From contig CBDICI010000004.1 of assembly GCA_965277345.1 (NCBI GenBank), forward strand, positions 496,001 through 560,000: a DNA stretch of 64,000 nt, given 5' to 3'. Of this stretch, positions 16,650 to 24,888 are shown one piece after another. A program made the position numbers and the translations under genes. Below the pieces are notes generated by a model. The model searched no databases. It worked only from the letters and a program-made list of their open reading frames with translations, and was not told the origin of the DNA. The stretch comes from CAIOYC01 sp965277345. Its GTDB lineage: Bacteria > Pseudomonadota > Alphaproteobacteria > Caulobacterales > Caulobacteraceae. How positions within the stretch are numbered: position 1 is the first letter of the stretch; each line of letters opens with the position of its first letter.

Positions 16650-17456
16650 GTGGGGTTCCCGGGGGCGCGAAGCTGGAGCGTGGCGATGGCGATCGCGCTG
16701 TCGGTATTGCTCCCCGTGCGGGCGGCCGCGCAGGCCTCCTCGGCGACACCAAGCCCAGATCGACCCGATGCCCTGTCCAAGGCCTATCTGTTCGGCGCGG
16801 CCTTCGCGCGGTCCGACCTCTCCTCCGACAAGGCGGGCGGGGTGATGTTCCTGCCGGGGCGTGGCCTGATCCGCTGGGAGACCCGCGGCAAAACGCTGGA
16901 AGAGCAGGAGGAACTCCGGACCGAGGCCATCGGCCTGGCCGACGCTCGCGCCGTGCAGGCGGAGATCGACGCCCGGCAAGCGGCGATGCAGGCGGCGATG
17001 GAGGCGCGGCCCGGCGAGGCCTTGGCGGCGGACGGCCGCGCGGCGACAGCGCTGAACCTGGGCCCGGTCACCGGAACCTATCGGCAGGCGGGGGGCGTCG
17101 TGGCGTTGAACCGCGCCCCCGTGCAGAACCGGGTCGCCTCTACCCTCGGCGTGCACGACGGCGCCGGGTTTCGCGACCGTGGCCGGCTCTATGTGTTCGG
17201 CGCCGTGTCGGGGCGGGGCGTCGGCATGAACCTGATGCACGATGCGGACACGGGCTGGCGCAGCGCCGGCCTGTCCACCGACAAGGGGGGCTTCGTCGGC
17301 CAGAGGCAGGCGGGGCTGGCCCTGCGCCGGGGCGGCGCCCAAGCGGCGATCAGCTTCGTGCAGGAAAAGACCCGCGCCCAGCTCCTCGGCATCACCGCGG
17401 TGAAGGACCAGCGGGCGATGATCAACTTCACCTTCGTGCCGAAATTCGGGCACTGA
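16650..17456 (+). CDS. Exported protein of unknown function
   Basis: A protein of about 268 residues with a signal peptide (VAMAIALSVLLPVRAAAQA) and no family I recognise. The mature part has an Ala/Glu-rich helix (residues about 95-135) followed by a Gly-rich region with alternating polar and hydrophobic residues (LYVFGAVSGRGVG, AAISFVQEKTRA, MINFTFVPKFG). That C-terminus ends in an aromatic-hydrophobic pattern like an outer membrane strand. GTG 16650 was chosen because GAGAGAGG lies 5 bases upstream; ATG 16686 is an alternative. A periplasmic or outer membrane location is likely. Confidence 0.6.
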   Translation: MGFPGARSWSVAMAIALSVLLPVRAAAQASSATPSPDRPDALSKAYLFGAAFARSDLSSDKAGGVMFLPGRGLIRWETRGKTLEEQEELRTEAIGLADARAVQAEIDARQAAMQAAMEARPGEALAADGRAATALNLGPVTGTYRQAGGVVALNRAPVQNRVASTLGVHDGAGFRDRGRLYVFGAVSGRGVGMNLMHDADTGWRSAGLSTDKGGFVGQRQAGLALRRGGAQAAISFVQEKTRAQLLGITAVKDQRAMINFTFVPKFGH

Positions 17457-17531
17457 TGACGAAATCACCGTGAAGTTCAAAATGTAGCCGTCCCATTTCA
17501 CTAATCAATTCAATAATACTAAGGAGAGTTC

Positions 17532-17804
17532 ATGGGTCGCTTATTGGTGTACGTTGGCCTCTTGGCCCTTTCCGACTGCGCGTCGTCTAGCGGCGTTTAC
17601 CAAGTGGCTCCTTATACGTTCCAGATAACCACGAGCGCGATCACAAGCTTTGGCGGCGAGGGTACCGCTAAGGCAAAAGCTGTTGACGTCGCGAATGTCA
17701 AATGCGCCGATCTTGGCCGCCACGCGGAAATCGTGGACTCAAAAGCAGACGCTCAGTTCACCCAGGCGAGCACCACGATTACTTTCAAGTGCGTGAATAA
17801 CTGA
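17532..17804 (+). CDS. Small exported protein of unknown function, possibly a lipoprotein
   Basis: A 90-residue protein with a hydrophobic leader (LLVYVGLLALSDC) followed by CASSSG. The cysteine after ALSD looks like a poor lipobox because of the Asp at -1. Two further cysteines occur (VKCADLG and the C-terminal FKCVNN) and could form a disulfide. Its base composition is clearly more AT-rich than its neighbours, including the upstream 70 bases, which suggests recent acquisition. The start ATG 17532 has a strong AAGGAGAG. No domain is recognised. Confidence 0.6.
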   Translation: MGRLLVYVGLLALSDCASSSGVYQVAPYTFQITTSAITSFGGEGTAKAKAVDVANVKCADLGRHAEIVDSKADAQFTQASTTITFKCVNN

Positions 17805-17876
17805 CCAGCAACAGGGACGCGCACATTAGCCGGTGGCAATTTTACGGCCAATCGCATACAGCTTGCGTCTCGCCGC

Positions 17877-18416
17877 TCAAGCGCCGCCAAACGCCTCGCG
17901 CAGGCGGTCCATCTGGGACAGGACCGGGTGGGGGGTCTCGCCGTCGGTCGGTTCGACATACATGCGGCGGTCGAGGTGGCGGACCCGCTCGTACAGCCGC
18001 TCCGACCGCACGGAGAGGTCGAGGATGCCGCTCGGCAGTTCCGTCAGCAGGGGATCGACGGCGAGGGGCGGCCGCGTTTCACCCACCACGCTCTCGTCTT
18101 CGCCGAGGCGATAGCGCGGGTTGCAGGCCTCGAGCGCGGGCATGTCGCCCTCGCGCACCGCCCGCTGCACCAGGAGCCACGAGGCCAGCTTCATCAGCCG
18201 CGTGGTCAGCCGCATACTCTCGCCCGCATAGGTGAGGGCGGCGTTGCGCGACAGCAGCTTGGACTCCTGGCGGCCCGGCCCGTCGAGATAGGCGGCGGCG
18301 TCCTCCACCAGCTCCATCCCGTCGCGAAAGGTGCGCTCGAACAGCTCCGACCTGGCGAAATCGCGCACCACGTCGGCGCGCGCGGGGGTCGCCGGATTAG
18401 GAGCCTCAACGGTCAT
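17877..18416 (-). CDS. rcdA: DUF1465 protein, probable cell-cycle adaptor RcdA
   Basis: A 179-residue, mostly helical protein with the conserved DUF1465 segment FARSELFERTFRDGMELVE at residues 20-38, then AAAYLDGPGRQESKLLSRNA and MRLTTRLMKLASWLLVQRA. In Caulobacter this family is RcdA, an adaptor that helps deliver substrates such as CtrA to the ClpXP protease during the cell cycle. The C-terminal 25 residues are polar and probably flexible. It is followed upstream on the same strand by a DUF1192 gene, as in related genomes. The family is clear; the exact role is inferred. Confidence 0.83.
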   Translation of the reverse strand: MTVEAPNPATPARADVVRDFARSELFERTFRDGMELVEDAAAYLDGPGRQESKLLSRNAALTYAGESMRLTTRLMKLASWLLVQRAVREGDMPALEACNPRYRLGEDESVVGETRPPLAVDPLLTELPSGILDLSVRSERLYERVRHLDRRMYVEPTDGETPHPVLSQMDRLREAFGGA

Positions 18417-18546
18417 GCTGGAATCGCCCCTGTAAGCCTAAGCAGCGTACACCACGCCGCGGGACGAAGCGAACGGCCTGTCCCGCCCGGCGCCTGTGCA
18501 ATCGACGTGCCAGTCCTCGAAGGGTCAATCCTAGAAGCGCCAGCCC

Positions 18547-18756
18547 TCAACGGCCGAGAGAGAAGAAGGCGTCCGCGGCGGCGCGGCCGTTCTTCTTGCG
18601 CTCCAGCACCGTGCGCGTTCGGCCGATCTCATCCTGAAGCTGCTCGATCCGCGTTTCCAGATCGCCGACCGCATAGAGGTCGAGATCCTCGCGCGTCGCT
18701 TCGATCAGGGCCGCGCCGCGCGCTGCTCGCGGGGCCGCCGGCTCCTCCATCATCAT
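18547..18756 (-). CDS. DUF1192 small coiled-coil protein
   Basis: A 69-residue protein starting MMMEEPAAPRAARG with the conserved core LDLYAVGDLETRIEQLQDEIGRTR, a helix likely to form a coiled coil. It matches the DUF1192 family, widespread in alphaproteobacteria and of unknown function. The first of three consecutive ATG codons (18756) follows AGAGGAGG at good distance. It lies between rcdA (same strand, 130 bases away) and a divergent quinone oxidoreductase gene. Confidence 0.8.
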   Translation of the reverse strand: MMMEEPAAPRAARGAALIEATREDLDLYAVGDLETRIEQLQDEIGRTRTVLERKKNGRAAADAFFSLGR

Positions 18757-18846
18757 GGAACGCCTCCTCTGCCACGACTGTCGCCCGTAGGATGCGGGCC
18801 GAAGGCTCAGTATATCAGTCTTCGGAGCACAACGGGAGACGCCGCC

Positions 18847-19836
18847 ATGACCACGCCCAAAGAGATGACCGCCATCGCCATCGAGGACGGCAAGGGCCCG
18901 GCCGAGGCGCTGCACGCGGTGAGGGTGGCGACGCCCGGGCCCGGCGCGGGAGAAATCCTGATCCGTGTGGAGGCGGCCGGGGTGAACCGGCCGGACCTGA
19001 TCCAGCGCATGGGAATGTATCCTCCGCCCCCCGGCGCGCCGGAGACGCTGGGGCTGGAGGTGGCGGGCGTCGTGGCGGCCGTGGGTGAGGGTGCGCCGCG
19101 CTGGGCGGTGGGCGATAGAGTGTGCGCCCTGCTCGGCGGCGGCGGCTATGCCGAATATGCGGTGGTCGATGCCCGGCACGCCCTGCCCGTCCCGCCCGGA
19201 CTGTCGATGGTCGAGGCGGCGGCTCTGCCCGAGACCGTGTTCACCGTCTACGCCAATGTGTTCGAGCACGGCGCGCTGAAGGCCGGCGAGACCTTCATGG
19301 TGCACGGCGCCACCTCCGGCATCGGCGTCGCCGCCATCCAGATGGCCAGGGCGGCGGGCGCCCGGGTCATCGCCACCGGACGGGGACCGGACAAGGCGGC
19401 CATGGCCAGGACCCTCGGCGCCGATGTGGCGGTGGACGCCAAGGCCGAGGATTTCGCCGAGGCGGCCAAGGCCGATGGCGGGGTGGATGTGATCCTGGAC
19501 ATGGTAGGCGGCGACTATTTCGCCCGTAACATCGACAGCCTGAAGACCGGCGGGCGTCTCGTGCAGATCGCCTCGCAGGCTGGGAGCACCGTGCAACTGG
19601 AAATCTTCCGCCTGATGCAGAAGCGGGCTGTCGTCACCGGCTCCACGCTCCGCCCGCGCAGCGCCGACGAGAAGGGCCGCCTCGCCGCCGAGGTGGAGCG
19701 CGTGGTCTGGCCCTGGGTCGCCGCTGGCAAGCTGAAGCAGGCTATCCACAAGACCTTCCCCCTGGCCGAGGCCGCCAAGGCCCACGCCGAACTGGAAGCG
19801 GGCGAGCGCGTGGGCAAGGTGATGCTGATGGTGTAG
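18847..19836 (+). CDS. NAD(P)H-quinone oxidoreductase (zeta-crystallin/PIG3 type)
   Basis: A 329-residue medium-chain reductase lacking the zinc ligands of true alcohol dehydrogenases. Motifs include AAGVNRPDLIQRMGMYPPPPG, the substrate-site signature of the PIG3 quinone oxidoreductase group, and HGATSGIGVAAIQMA for NADPH at about residue 155. It would reduce quinones with NADPH in the cytoplasm. It is divergent from DUF1192 with a 90-base spacer. The start ATG 18847 is the first after CGGGAGA. Confidence 0.88.
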   Translation: MTTPKEMTAIAIEDGKGPAEALHAVRVATPGPGAGEILIRVEAAGVNRPDLIQRMGMYPPPPGAPETLGLEVAGVVAAVGEGAPRWAVGDRVCALLGGGGYAEYAVVDARHALPVPPGLSMVEAAALPETVFTVYANVFEHGALKAGETFMVHGATSGIGVAAIQMARAAGARVIATGRGPDKAAMARTLGADVAVDAKAEDFAEAAKADGGVDVILDMVGGDYFARNIDSLKTGGRLVQIASQAGSTVQLEIFRLMQKRAVVTGSTLRPRSADEKGRLAAEVERVVWPWVAAGKLKQAIHKTFPLAEAAKAHAELEAGERVGKVMLMV

Positions 19837-20004
19837 GCATGGATTGCTCACCTCGTCGTGGCGACCAGATTGACGCCCGGTGCACTTTTGTGGACCCGCG
19901 ATCAAAAGCATCGAGAGGTAGCGCAAGGCTTGTCGATCTACGCCACACATTTGGATGTTTGATATCTGGACGTCGCCCAAGCCCTCGGCCAAAAGCCCCC
20001 TCCC

Positions 20005-20856
20005 ATGACCATCGGTGTATTCGACAGCGGCGTCGGCGGCCTGACCGTGCATCGGGCGCTGGTGCGGGCGTTTCCGGCGGCGGACTTCATCTATCTGGCC
20101 GATCAGGCCAACGCCCCCTATGGCGGGCGCGAGGGCGAGGAGATCGTCGATCTGACCCGCGCCGGGTGCGAGCGGCTGTTCGCCGAGGGTGCGGACCTCA
20201 TCATCCTCGCCTGCAATACCGCCGCCTCCATCGCGCTGCGCCGGCTGCAGCAGACCTGGCTGCCGACCTATCGCCGTGACCTCGGCCGGTCGGTGAACAT
20301 CCTTGGCCTCATCGTTCCCACCATCGAGGCCGCCACCGGCCAGCCTTGGACCTATGAGCCCGAGCGGCGCGGCGAGAAGGTGGAGGCGGTGGACGTGATC
20401 GGCCTCTTCTGCACCGCCGCCACGGCCCGCTCGCGCGTCTACGAGATCGAGATCGACAAGCGGCGCGAGGACATCGCCGTCTTCTCCCAGCCCTGCCCCG
20501 AACTCGTGCCGCTGATCGAGGGGAACGCGTCGGAGACTGAACTCAGCGCCGTGGTCGAGGCTCATGTGCGGGCGCTGACCACCCGCATCGGCCGGCCGCC
20601 GACCAAGGCCATCCTCGGCTGCACCCACTACGAGATCATCGCCGACCTGTTCGTGAGGGCGCTGCCGCCGGGCACGCCGTTGATCCACCAACCGAGCGCG
20701 GTGGCGGACTCCATGGCCCGCTATTTCGAGCGCCACCCGGAATATCCCACCGGCACGGGCGGTACGCGCCGCTTCCTCACCACCGGCAAGCCGGCCGACC
20801 AAAACGATCTGGTGAAAACCTTCTGGGGCGCCCCGGTGCGGTTCGAGCGGGCCTGA
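20005..20856 (+). CDS. murI: Glutamate racemase
   Basis: A 283-residue enzyme making D-glutamate for peptidoglycan. It begins MTIGVFDSGVGGLTVHRAL, the family signature with the catalytic-site Asp and Ser. The two catalytic cysteines are visible in LACNTAAS (about residue 73) and LGCTHYE (about residue 211). It has a slightly long central insertion (WTYEPERRGEKVEAVDVIG) as in alphaproteobacterial members. The start is ATG 20005. It converges with a tiny gene 3 bases downstream. Confidence 0.94.
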   Translation: MTIGVFDSGVGGLTVHRALVRAFPAADFIYLADQANAPYGGREGEEIVDLTRAGCERLFAEGADLIILACNTAASIALRRLQQTWLPTYRRDLGRSVNILGLIVPTIEAATGQPWTYEPERRGEKVEAVDVIGLFCTAATARSRVYEIEIDKRREDIAVFSQPCPELVPLIEGNASETELSAVVEAHVRALTTRIGRPPTKAILGCTHYEIIADLFVRALPPGTPLIHQPSAVADSMARYFERHPEYPTGTGGTRRFLTTGKPADQNDLVKTFWGAPVRFERA

Positions 20857-20859
20857 GCC

Positions 20860-21033
20860 TCAAGCCTCGGCCAGCACAGCGCGCGCCGGACCGTAGTCGC
20901 CCCGGGCGAGGGCCTGGGCGGCCTCCAGCACGCGCGAGCGCCACAGGCGCTCCTCGGCGGTCAGCACACGGCCGGGGGCGGTCACCCGGTCGAACAGATG
21001 CCAGAAGCCGCCGGTGTATTCGGTGCTTCGCAT
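20860..21033 (-). CDS. 57-residue protein of unknown function
   Basis: A short gene with a good ribosome binding site (AAAGGAG, 8 bases before ATG 21033). The product begins MRSTEYTGGFWHLFDRVTAP, continues with GRVLTAEERLWRSRVLEAA and ends GPARAVLAEA. It is mostly helical, with a Trp/Phe-rich head, and has no signal peptide or cysteine. It converges with murI (3-base gap). Codon use is like that of its neighbours and the frame is ended by TGA, so I regard it as real. No family is recognised. Confidence 0.65.
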   Translation of the reverse strand: MRSTEYTGGFWHLFDRVTAPGRVLTAEERLWRSRVLEAAQALARGDYGPARAVLAEA

Positions 21034-21371
21034 GTCGTTCTCCTTTCGTTCAACCCCACCCCGTCTTGCCTGAGCATGGTTAACAAAAGGTGATTGCGTT
21101 CCACTTTCGTTCGCGTCGATCGCGCGGTCGTGATAAGTCCTGACGACGTTACACCGCTGAACGAGGCCGGGGCGGCGCCGCGCTGGCGGCCCCCCGCATT
21201 CCTTTGCGGGAACGGGCTGTGACGCGTCCGTCGAATCGGAGGCTTACCGCCCGCTTAACCGAAAGGCTGTGGACGGAAAAATAAAGCCGTGACTTGGGCG
21301 AAGGATCGCGTTGACGAACCCCACCAATGGGGTTCTCATAAGGGTCAGGCACAAGATGTAGGCGTCGGGAT
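21034..21371. other. 338-base intergenic region upstream of nrdA
   Basis: No gene is visible. It separates divergent starts of the 57-residue protein and nrdA. Near nrdA there is a perfect 8-base inverted repeat, GAACCCCA-CCAA-TGGGGTTC (21316-21335), beginning at the last base of a TTGACG hexamer (21311-21316) that could be a -35 element, with CATAAG at 21337 as a weak -10. I found no sequence matching an NrdR box pair. Confidence 0.45.
21316..21335. repeat. Perfect inverted repeat in the nrdA promoter region
   Basis: Arms GAACCCCA and TGGGGTTC are separated by CCAA. It overlaps a TTGACG hexamer and ends 36 bases before the nrdA ATG. It may be a repressor operator or a 5' leader hairpin. Confidence 0.55.
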
Positions 21372-23234
21372 ATGGCTGAAGCAGTGGCGAAGGTTGGAGC
21401 ACAGACAACGGCGAAACGGGCCGAGCCGCCTGCGCCGCCCAAGCTCAAGCTGGTCCGCAAGGTCGAGGTGGACCGCACCCGCGACGGTTTGCTCACCGAC
21501 TTCGGCAAGACCACGCTGGAGGATCGCTACCTGCTCCCCGGCGAAAGCTATCAGGACATGTTCGCCCGCGTCGCCACCGCCTATGCCGACGACGCCGACC
21601 ACGCCCAACGCATCTACGCCTACATCTCCCGCCTCTGGTTCATGCCCGCCACCCCGGTGTTGTCCAACGGCGGGGCCGAGCGCGGCCTGCCGATCTCCTG
21701 CTTCCTGAACGCGGTGTCGGACAGCCTGGACGGCATCGTCGGCACCTGGAACGAGAACGTATGGCTGGCCGCCAACGGCGGCGGCATCGGCACCTATTGG
21801 GGCGGGGTGCGCTCCATCGGCGAGAAGGTGAAGGGCGCCGGCCAGACCAGCGGCATCATACCCTTCATCCGCGTGATGGACTCGCTGACCCTGGCCATCT
21901 CCCAGGGCTCGCTGCGCCGCGGTTCGGCCGCGGTCTATCTCGACGTCTACCATCCCGAGATCGAGGAGTTCCTGGAAATCCGGAAGCCGTCGGGCGACTT
22001 CAACAGGAAGTCGCTCAACCTGCACCACGGCATCTCGATCACCGACGAGTTCATGGAAGCGGTGCGCGACGGCGCACCCTTCGCGCTCCGCTCGCCCAAG
22101 ACCGGCGAGGCGGTGAAGATGGTGGATGCCCGCAACCTCTGGCAGAAAATCCTCGAAATCCGCCTGCAGACCGGCGAGCCCTATCTGATCTTCTCGGACA
22201 CGGTGAACCGGGCCATGCCCCAGCACCAGCGCGAACTGGGCTTCAAGGTGCGCCAGTCCAACCTCTGCAGCGAGATCATGCTGCACACCGGCAAGGACCA
22301 CCTCGGCAAGGAGCGCACCGCGGTGTGCTGCCTGTCCTCGGTCAATGCCGAGACCTTCATGGAGTGGCGCGACGAGCCGAGCTTCATCGAGGACGTGATG
22401 CGCTTCCTCGACAACGTGCTGCAGGACTTCATCGACAATGCGCCGGACGCCGCCAGCGCGGCCATCTATGCGGCGGAGCGGGAGCGCTCGGTGGGGCTTG
22501 GCCTGATGGGCTTCCACTCCTTCCTGCAGGCCCAGAACGTGCCGTTCGAGTCGGCCCTGGCCAAATCGTGGAACATGCGCCTGTTCAAGCACCTGCGCCG
22601 CGAGGCCGACAAGGCCTCGGTCAAGCTGGCCGAAGAGCGCGGCGCCTGCCCCGACGCCGCCGAGCGCGGGGTGATGGAGCGGTTCTCGCACAAGCTGGCC
22701 ATCGCCCCCACCGCCTCGATCTCGATCATCTGCGGCGGGACGAGCGCGGGGATCGAGCCGATTCCGGCCAACATCTATTCGCACAAGACCCTCTCTGGCA
22801 CCTTCGCCGTCAAGAATCCCTATCTGGAGCGGCTGCTGGACGCCAAGAGGATGAATACCGACGCGGTCTGGGGCACGATCCTGGAGAACGAAGGTTCGGT
22901 CCAGCATCTGGACGCGCTGAGCCAGGACGAGAAGGACGTGTTCAAGACGGCCTTTGAGCTAGACCAGCGCTGGGTGGTGGAACTGGCGGCGGACCGTACC
23001 CCCCAGGTGTGCCAGTCGCAGTCGGTCAACCTGTTCATCCCCGGCGACGTGGAAAAGTGGGACCTGCACATGCTGCACTGGACCGCGTGGGAGCGGGGGG
23101 TGAAATCGCTCTACTACCTCCGCTCCAAGTCCGTGCAACGCGCCGCCTTCGCCGGCGCTGCGGACGCGGTGGCCGGGCCGGACATGGAAGCGGCCGCGCC
23201 GACGGACTACGAGGAGTGCCTGGCCTGTCAGTGA
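21372..23234 (+). CDS. nrdA: Class I ribonucleoside-diphosphate reductase, large subunit, without ATP-cone
   Basis: A 620-residue catalytic subunit that reduces ribonucleotides to deoxyribonucleotides. It has the active-site cysteine pattern: PISCFLN (Cys110), the radical site SNLCSEI (Asn297, Cys299, Glu301), the AVCCLSS pair, the electron-transfer tyrosines in SLYYLRS, and a C-terminal ECLACQ redox tail. At 620 residues it is much shorter than E. coli NrdA. The N-terminus goes straight into the ten-stranded barrel domain, so the usual ATP-cone activity switch is missing. The NrdB partner is not in the window. The start is ATG 21372. Confidence 0.92.
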   Translation: MAEAVAKVGAQTTAKRAEPPAPPKLKLVRKVEVDRTRDGLLTDFGKTTLEDRYLLPGESYQDMFARVATAYADDADHAQRIYAYISRLWFMPATPVLSNGGAERGLPISCFLNAVSDSLDGIVGTWNENVWLAANGGGIGTYWGGVRSIGEKVKGAGQTSGIIPFIRVMDSLTLAISQGSLRRGSAAVYLDVYHPEIEEFLEIRKPSGDFNRKSLNLHHGISITDEFMEAVRDGAPFALRSPKTGEAVKMVDARNLWQKILEIRLQTGEPYLIFSDTVNRAMPQHQRELGFKVRQSNLCSEIMLHTGKDHLGKERTAVCCLSSVNAETFMEWRDEPSFIEDVMRFLDNVLQDFIDNAPDAASAAIYAAERERSVGLGLMGFHSFLQAQNVPFESALAKSWNMRLFKHLRREADKASVKLAEERGACPDAAERGVMERFSHKLAIAPTASISIICGGTSAGIEPIPANIYSHKTLSGTFAVKNPYLERLLDAKRMNTDAVWGTILENEGSVQHLDALSQDEKDVFKTAFELDQRWVVELAADRTPQVCQSQSVNLFIPGDVEKWDLHMLHWTAWERGVKSLYYLRSKSVQRAAFAGAADAVAGPDMEAAAPTDYEECLACQ

Positions 23235-23403
23235 GGGCACGCGCTACCTCAAAGCTCGACAGTGCTCAACCACTGTCCGATCGGACCGCGGCGCTCCTCA
23301 CCCCCTAGCCGTCACCACAGACGCCGTTGACCCATTGCCGTTACACCCCTGCTGGGAAGCCGGCCAAGCGCGGTCTGCACACGTCAGCGGCAGTCGATGC
23401 GGT

Positions 23404-24888
23404 TCAGCCGCGAAGTTTGCGGGTGATGGCCTCCACGTCGGCGGCGATGGCGGCGTCTTCGGCCTTCAGCGCTTCGATGCGGCGGACGGCGTGGAGCACG
23501 GTGGTGTGGTCGCGCCCACCGAAGCGGCGGCCGATATCGGGATAGGAGCGGGTGGTCAGGTGCTTGGCCAGATACATGGCCAGCTGCCGCGGCCGCGCCA
23601 CCGCCCGGGTGCGGCGCTCGGACAGGAGATCGGCCTGTTTCAGCACATAATGTTCGGCCACCGCCTTCTGGATCTCGTCGACGGTGACCTTGCGGTCGCC
23701 GCCGCGCTGCAGGTGGGGACGCAGGAAGCTCTCCGCCTCCTCCAGGGTCAGGGTGGACAGCCGCTCGCCGGCGCATACAGCCAGGGTGTTGAGGCCTCCC
23801 TCAAGCTCGCGGATCGAGTCGGGGAAGCGGTCGGCCAGCATGGACATCACCTCGGGCCGGGCGTGTCCCTGCACGCCGAGTTGCTGGGCCAGGGACGACA
23901 GCTTGCGCTCCAGCACCTCCATGCGCAGGGCGCGGTCGGCGCGCTCGATGCCGCAGACCAGCCCGGCGCCGAGGTGCGAGCGCAGCCGCGCGTCGACCTC
24001 GGTCAGGGCCGAGGGCGGCCGGTCGGCGGTGAACACCACGCGGCGCCCCTCCGCCATCAGCGAGGCCAGGGAATGATAGAGTTCGTCCTGCGACTTGGTC
24101 TTGCCGCCGATGAACTGCACGTCGTCGATCAGCAGCAGGTCGGCGGAGCGGATGTCGCCCTTGAAGTTCGCCCCGGCGCCGGACCGCACGGCGGTGACGA
24201 AGCCGGACAGAAACTGCTCCGCCGTCAGGTAGACTACCTTGCGGTTCGGCCGCGCCTGGTGCGCCGCCCAGCCGATCGCGTGCAACAGGTGGGTCTTGCC
24301 GAAACCGTAGGGGCCGTGCAGCAGCACGTTGTTGAAGCAGCCGTCCGACCAGGCCCCCACCTTCCGCGCCACGGTGAGGGCGAAGTCGTTGGAACTGTGG
24401 CCGACGAAGCCGTCGAAGGTGAAGCGCTCCTGCAGGCCGAGGGGACGGCCCGCGTCCGAACGCGGGGGGGGGCCGAGCATCGCGGGCGCCGCTTCCGCGA
24501 CGATAGGGGCGGCGGGGTTCAGCGGCGTCACCGGACCGTCGGCGGCCAGGTTGGCGGTCTCCGCGCGCGAGCGCAGCACCAGCGGCCGGTGGCTGCGGTC
24601 GTGCGCGGCCCACAGCTCCACCATGCGGCGCCAGGCGTTGCGCTTGATCCAGTCGCGCGCGGTCTCCGTATGGGCCGCCAGGATCACTGCGGCGCCGGTC
24701 TCATACAGGCGCGCCGGGGCGATCCACGAGGCGAACAGGTCCGCGCCCAGTTCCACACGAAGGCCGGCGCACACCTGGGTCCATACCGTCTCCGTCGTCG
24801 AGGCCGCCGCCATCACCGCCTGCGGGAGGGGGGGGACGCCGTGCACCACAGCGTCATGCGAACCATTCGACGTCGCGCCTCTGATCAC
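23404..24888 (-). CDS. dnaA: Chromosomal replication initiator protein DnaA
   Basis: A 494-residue AAA+ protein that opens the replication origin. Domain I (residues 30-115, with TVWTQVCAGLRVELGADLF) is followed by a variable linker. The ATPase core begins RFTFDGFVGHSSNDFAL with Walker A GPYGFGKTH and Walker B LLLIDDVQF. The C-terminal DNA-binding domain carries the signature GGRDHTTVLHAVRRIE. The start is GTG 24888, with GAGGGC upstream; another possible start is the internal Met of the AVMAAAST region. It lies downstream of rpsT on the same strand, the order known in Caulobacter. Confidence 0.95.
   Translation of the reverse strand: MIRGATSNGSHDAVVHGVPPLPQAVMAAASTTETVWTQVCAGLRVELGADLFASWIAPARLYETGAAVILAAHTETARDWIKRNAWRRMVELWAAHDRSHRPLVLRSRAETANLAADGPVTPLNPAAPIVAEAAPAMLGPPPRSDAGRPLGLQERFTFDGFVGHSSNDFALTVARKVGAWSDGCFNNVLLHGPYGFGKTHLLHAIGWAAHQARPNRKVVYLTAEQFLSGFVTAVRSGAGANFKGDIRSADLLLIDDVQFIGGKTKSQDELYHSLASLMAEGRRVVFTADRPPSALTEVDARLRSHLGAGLVCGIERADRALRMEVLERKLSSLAQQLGVQGHARPEVMSMLADRFPDSIRELEGGLNTLAVCAGERLSTLTLEEAESFLRPHLQRGGDRKVTVDEIQKAVAEHYVLKQADLLSERRTRAVARPRQLAMYLAKHLTTRSYPDIGRRFGGRDHTTVLHAVRRIEALKAEDAAIAADVEAITRKLRG

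Noticed and set aside
18547..20802. A long minus-strand open frame of about 750 codons opposite the quinone oxidoreductase and murI genes.
   Set aside because: It is the antisense shadow of GC-rich codons in real genes. Only its last 69 codons match a family (DUF1192), and those have their own ribosome site at 18756.
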